From Gemmatimonadota bacterium (lineage in GTDB: Bacteria > Gemmatimonadota > Gemmatimonadetes > Gemmatimonadales > GWC2-71-9): a stretch of 7,561 bases of DNA. Made by a program: the position numbers and the translations under genes. The DNA is taken from positions 1 through 7,561 of the forward strand of contig JAOUDR010000119.1 in the NCBI GenBank assembly GCA_029859185.1, read 5' to 3'. Positions 5,141-7,561 of the stretch are shown here, in pieces; positions within the stretch are counted from its first letter, which is position 1, and each line of letters begins with the position of its first letter. The notes beneath the pieces are model-generated. The model was not told the DNA's origin and made no database searches. It saw only the letters and a program-made list of their open reading frames with translations.

Positions 5141-6445
5141 ATGGGCTACCCCCACAAGCCGCACCAGAAGGAAACGGTCCTGCTCTCGCAGTATTTCGGC
5201 GATCCCGAGGCGCGCACCTACGGTGGCTGGGTGAAACGCGGTGGATACGAGGCGCTGAAGAAGGCACTGGGGATGTCGCCCGCCGAGGTCGTCGAGGTCG
5301 TGAAGGTGTCAGGGCTCCGGGGCCGTGGCGGTGCCGGGTTCCCGGCCGGTGTGAAGTGGTCGTTCATGCCCAAGGAGAAATCCAAGCCGCACTACCTCTG
5401 CTGCAACGCCGACGAATCCGAGCCCGGAACCTTCAAGGATCGCGAAATCATGCGTTGGACACCGCACGCGCTCATTGAGGGTTGTGCGATTGCCATGCAC
5501 GCCATCCAGGCCGAGGTCGGGTACATCTACATCCGCGGCGAGTTCACCGAAGCGATCCGCATCATGCAGGCGGCCCTCGATGAGGCCTACAAGGTGGGGA
5601 CCCTCGGCGCGAACGCGATGGGCTCCGGTCGACGCCTCGATATCTGGATCCACCGAGGAGCCGGCGCCTATATCTGCGGCGAAGAGACCGCCCTGATGAA
5701 CTCGATCGAGGGACGCCGCGGCAATCCGCGGATTCGACCGCCATTCCCGGCGCAGGCCGGGGTCTTTGGGATGCCCACGACGGTCAACAACGTGGAGACG
5801 CTGACCTCGGTCCCGCACATCATCAATCGCGGTGCCGAGTGGTACCAGAAGCTCTCGCTGAGCAACCCCAAGAGTTCGGGCACCAAGTTGTTCAGCGTGT
5901 GCGGGCATGTGGCGCGGCCGGGCAATTACGAAGTCACGATGGGCTTCCCCCTGAAGGACCTCATCTACGACCTCGCAGGACTGCGTGACGGACGAACCCT
6001 GAAGGCGTGTCAGCCGGGGGGCTCATCCGTCCCGATCCTGGACCGCGCGGAGACCGAGGCCTGCCTGCTCGATTACGAAGGATGTGTGGGCCAGGGGACC
6101 ATGCTCGGCTCGGGCGGACTGATCGTCTTCGATGACAGCGCTGACATGGTCTATCAGATCATGCGGCTGACGCGGTTCTACGCGCACGAGTCCTGCGCCC
6201 AGTGTACGCAGTGTCGGGAAGGCACCGGGTGGACCGTGCGGATCCTCGAGCGGATCCTCTCGGGCAAGGGGACCATGGGCGACCTCGATCTCCTGCTCGA
6301 CATCGGCGAGCAGATGACCGGCAAGACGATCTGCGTCCTGAGTGACTCATGTGCGGTGCCGGTCGTGAGCGGCATCAAGAAGTTCCGTGGGGAATTCGAA
6401 GCGTACATCACCGGAGCGCGGAAACCCGTGCTCGCGGTTGCCTAG
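5141..6445 (+). CDS. nuoF: NADH-quinone oxidoreductase subunit F (51-kDa subunit, NADH/FMN, cluster N3)
   Basis: NuoF (Nqo1, 51-kDa family) oxidises NADH, passing a hydride to FMN and then electrons to the [4Fe-4S] cluster N3 and the chain in NuoG. The product is 434 aa, a usual length. The FMN-binding glycine-rich loop is GLRGRGGAGFPAGVKW (58-73). CNADESEPGTFKDR (88-101) and GAGAYICGEETALMNSIEG (173-191) form the NADH/FMN pocket. A ubiquitin-like SLBB region follows at about 250-330. N3 is bound by C352-x2-C355-x2-C358 (ESCAQCTQCREGT) and C398 (GKTICVL), close to the E. coli and Thermus spacing. C404 (DSCAVPV) is an additional cysteine. nuoG follows 7 nt after the stop. Confidence 0.98.
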   Translation: MGYPHKPHQKETVLLSQYFGDPEARTYGGWVKRGGYEALKKALGMSPAEVVEVVKVSGLRGRGGAGFPAGVKWSFMPKEKSKPHYLCCNADESEPGTFKDREIMRWTPHALIEGCAIAMHAIQAEVGYIYIRGEFTEAIRIMQAALDEAYKVGTLGANAMGSGRRLDIWIHRGAGAYICGEETALMNSIEGRRGNPRIRPPFPAQAGVFGMPTTVNNVETLTSVPHIINRGAEWYQKLSLSNPKSSGTKLFSVCGHVARPGNYEVTMGFPLKDLIYDLAGLRDGRTLKACQPGGSSVPILDRAETEACLLDYEGCVGQGTMLGSGGLIVFDDSADMVYQIMRLTRFYAHESCAQCTQCREGTGWTVRILERILSGKGTMGDLDLLLDIGEQMTGKTICVLSDSCAVPVVSGIKKFRGEFEAYITGARKPVLAVA

Positions 6446-6452
6446 AGGAGCC

Positions 6453-7561
6453 ATGGCTGATTCGCCACCGCACGTCACGCTGACGATCGAGGGCGCCCAG
6501 GTGACCGTGCCGAAGGGCACGATGATCCTCGAGGCGGCCAAGCAGGCCGGGGTCCTGATCCCGCACTACTGCTACCATCCCGGCCTGCCCGTCGCGGGCG
6601 TGTGCCGCATGTGCCTGGTCCAGGTCGACGGGCTGCCCAAGCTGCAAATCGCCTGCGCGACCCCGGTCGCGGAAGGGCAGGTGGTCCGCGTCTTCGAGCC
6701 CGAAGCCGTCGAGGCCAGAAAAGGGGTGCTCGAGTTCCTGCTGATCAACCACCCGCTGGATTGCCCGATCTGTGATCAGGCGGGCGAATGCGAGCTGCAG
6801 GACTACGTGTTCCGCGAGGGCCGGGCGACGACGCGGTACACCCCGACGTTCGCCAAACGATTCAACCCGGCCGAGGAGTTCGGGCCGGACGTCCTCTACG
6901 TCCCGAACCGGTGCATTCTCTGTACGCGCTGCGTGCGGTTCATGGACCACGCGGCGGGCGAGCCGGTGCTGAACGTCAGCGAGCGAGGTGACCGAGCGTT
7001 CATCGGGATCCACCCGGATCGGGAGCTCGACCACCCCTGGGCGGGGAATGTCGTGGACCTGTGCCCGGTGGGGTCGCTCATTTCGCGGGACTTCCTCCAC
7101 AAGGCGCGCGCGTGGGAGCTCGACAAGACGGCCAGCGTCTGCACCGGATGCTCACAGGGCTGCAACGTGGCCATCGAGACTCGGCAAAACACGGTCGTAC
7201 GCCTCCGGCCACGCTCCAATGAGGCGGTCAACCGGTATTTCATGTGTGACCATGGCCGACTGCACTACCGCTGGCTCAATCAGGGCGACCGGATCGACGT
7301 CCCGCTCGTCCGTCAGGACGGCACGCTCGTGGCGGCGGACTGGGATGAGGCGATCCACCAGGCGGCGGAACTCCTGGCCGGGGCGGGCGGAGAGATCGTG
7401 GTGCTGGCCTCGCCGCGCGCCTCGACCGAAGCACTGTTCCTCGCCCGCGCGATCGCCGGGGACGGGTTCCGTGGTGCGTTCCGGGTGGAGCGGTTCCCGG
7501 AAGACCATCCACTGCCGGGCGTCCCCGACCTTGCCCTGCGGGGCGAACGGGCGCCCAACGT
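6453..7561 (+). CDS. nuoG: NADH-quinone oxidoreductase subunit G (75-kDa subunit; 3' end outside window)
   Basis: NuoG (Nqo3, 75-kDa family) relays electrons from NuoE/NuoF towards NuoB. The window holds 369 codons of an open frame. The [2Fe-2S] N1b ligands are C40, C51, C54 and C68 in a ferredoxin-like domain. N5 has one His ligand: H100-x3-C104-x2-C107-x5-C113. N4 uses C154-x2-C157-x2-C160 and C204 (DLCPVG). C230-x2-C233-x3-C237 with C265 matches the ligands of the off-pathway N7 cluster found in E. coli and Thermus but absent from mitochondria. From about 226 the protein enters the molybdopterin-oxidoreductase-like domain, cut by the window end, so total length is unknown. The upstream GAGGAG (6445-6450) overlaps the nuoF stop and ends only 2 nt before the ATG, so pairing probably uses its 5' part. 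Confidence 0.97.
   Translation, partial: MADSPPHVTLTIEGAQVTVPKGTMILEAAKQAGVLIPHYCYHPGLPVAGVCRMCLVQVDGLPKLQIACATPVAEGQVVRVFEPEAVEARKGVLEFLLINHPLDCPICDQAGECELQDYVFREGRATTRYTPTFAKRFNPAEEFGPDVLYVPNRCILCTRCVRFMDHAAGEPVLNVSERGDRAFIGIHPDRELDHPWAGNVVDLCPVGSLISRDFLHKARAWELDKTASVCTGCSQGCNVAIETRQNTVVRLRPRSNEAVNRYFMCDHGRLHYRWLNQGDRIDVPLVRQDGTLVAADWDEAIHQAAELLAGAGGEIVVLASPRASTEALFLARAIAGDGFRGAFRVERFPEDHPLPGVPDLALRGERAPN

Larger units (their letters stand above)
5058..5141 (+). other. 27-codon open frame bridging nuoE and nuoF (possible coupling ORF)
   Basis: The frame begins with an ATG overlapping the nuoE stop (ATGA, 5058-5061) and ends with a TAA sharing its last base with the nuoF ATG (TAATG, 5139-5143). 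The predicted 27-residue peptide is rich in Arg, Pro and Gly, has no hydrophobic segment, and matches nothing I know. Terminating ribosomes could be handed from nuoE to nuoF through it. No separate ribosome-binding site for it is evident. The same frame is open far upstream within nuoE, so a chance frame in GC-rich DNA is quite possible. Confidence 0.25.

Noticed and set aside
6341..6361. Extra cysteine C404 in NuoF as a possible new cluster ligand
   Set aside because: The four N3 ligands are already present at normal positions, and Cys near this site occurs in ordinary NuoF proteins as I recall them.
6408..7100. - strand open frame of 230 codons opposite nuoF end and nuoG
   Set aside because: Antisense to the iron-sulfur ligand region of nuoG; composition typical of a GC-rich shadow frame.
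1..7561. CRISPR arrays, tRNA or rRNA genes, insertion sequences, phage or defence genes
   Set aside because: I saw no repeat-spacer pattern, no tRNA- or rRNA-like segment and no transposase or integrase motif. The window is almost fully occupied by housekeeping genes.

Overview
This is a high-GC bacterial chromosome segment. It holds the 5' part of a respiratory complex I (NADH:quinone oxidoreductase, nuo) operon on the + strand, running divergently from a short - strand cluster made of dcd and an uncharacterised membrane protein gene. GC-rich codon use, Shine-Dalgarno leaders and tightly overlapping genes point to a free-living, respiring bacterium. The Nuo sequences do not let me name the lineage with confidence; a high-GC soil or groundwater phylum (for example NC10/Rokubacteria-like, Gemmatimonadota-like or deltaproteobacterial) is only a guess.

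Layout: 1-930 (- strand) is the N-terminal 310 codons of an unrecognised protein with a Cys/His zinc-ribbon-like N-terminus and one membrane helix; its end lies outside the window. 940-1500 (- strand) is dcd, dCTP deaminase. 1501-1670 is a divergent intergenic region with candidate promoters for both directions, a dyad across the -35 region and a perfect 14-bp palindrome in the nuo leader. 1671-7561 (+ strand) is nuoA-nuoB-nuoC-nuoD-nuoE-nuoF-nuoG, in canonical order, with nuoG cut by the window end. nuoA/B, nuoC/D and nuoD/E overlap, nuoB/C and nuoF/G are 7 nt apart, and the only real gap (79 nt, nuoE-nuoF) is bridged by a 27-codon open frame whose start and stop overlap both neighbours.

How the genes work together: NuoE, NuoF and NuoG form the NADH-oxidising arm (FMN plus a chain of iron-sulfur clusters). 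NuoB, NuoC and NuoD form the connecting module with cluster N2 and the quinone pocket. NuoA is the first membrane subunit at the junction with the proton-pumping arm; the remaining membrane genes are presumably downstream. All cluster ligands and quinone-site residues I could check are intact, so the complex looks functional. Dcd feeds dUMP/dTTP synthesis and has no evident functional tie to complex I.

I do not see a clearly new biological system. The items most worth a second look are a G8 tract at the nuoC/nuoD junction, where a one-base slip would create an in-frame NuoC-NuoD fusion; the coupled mini-ORF between nuoE and nuoF; the palindrome in the nuo leader; and the unknown zinc-ribbon/membrane protein coupled to dcd.
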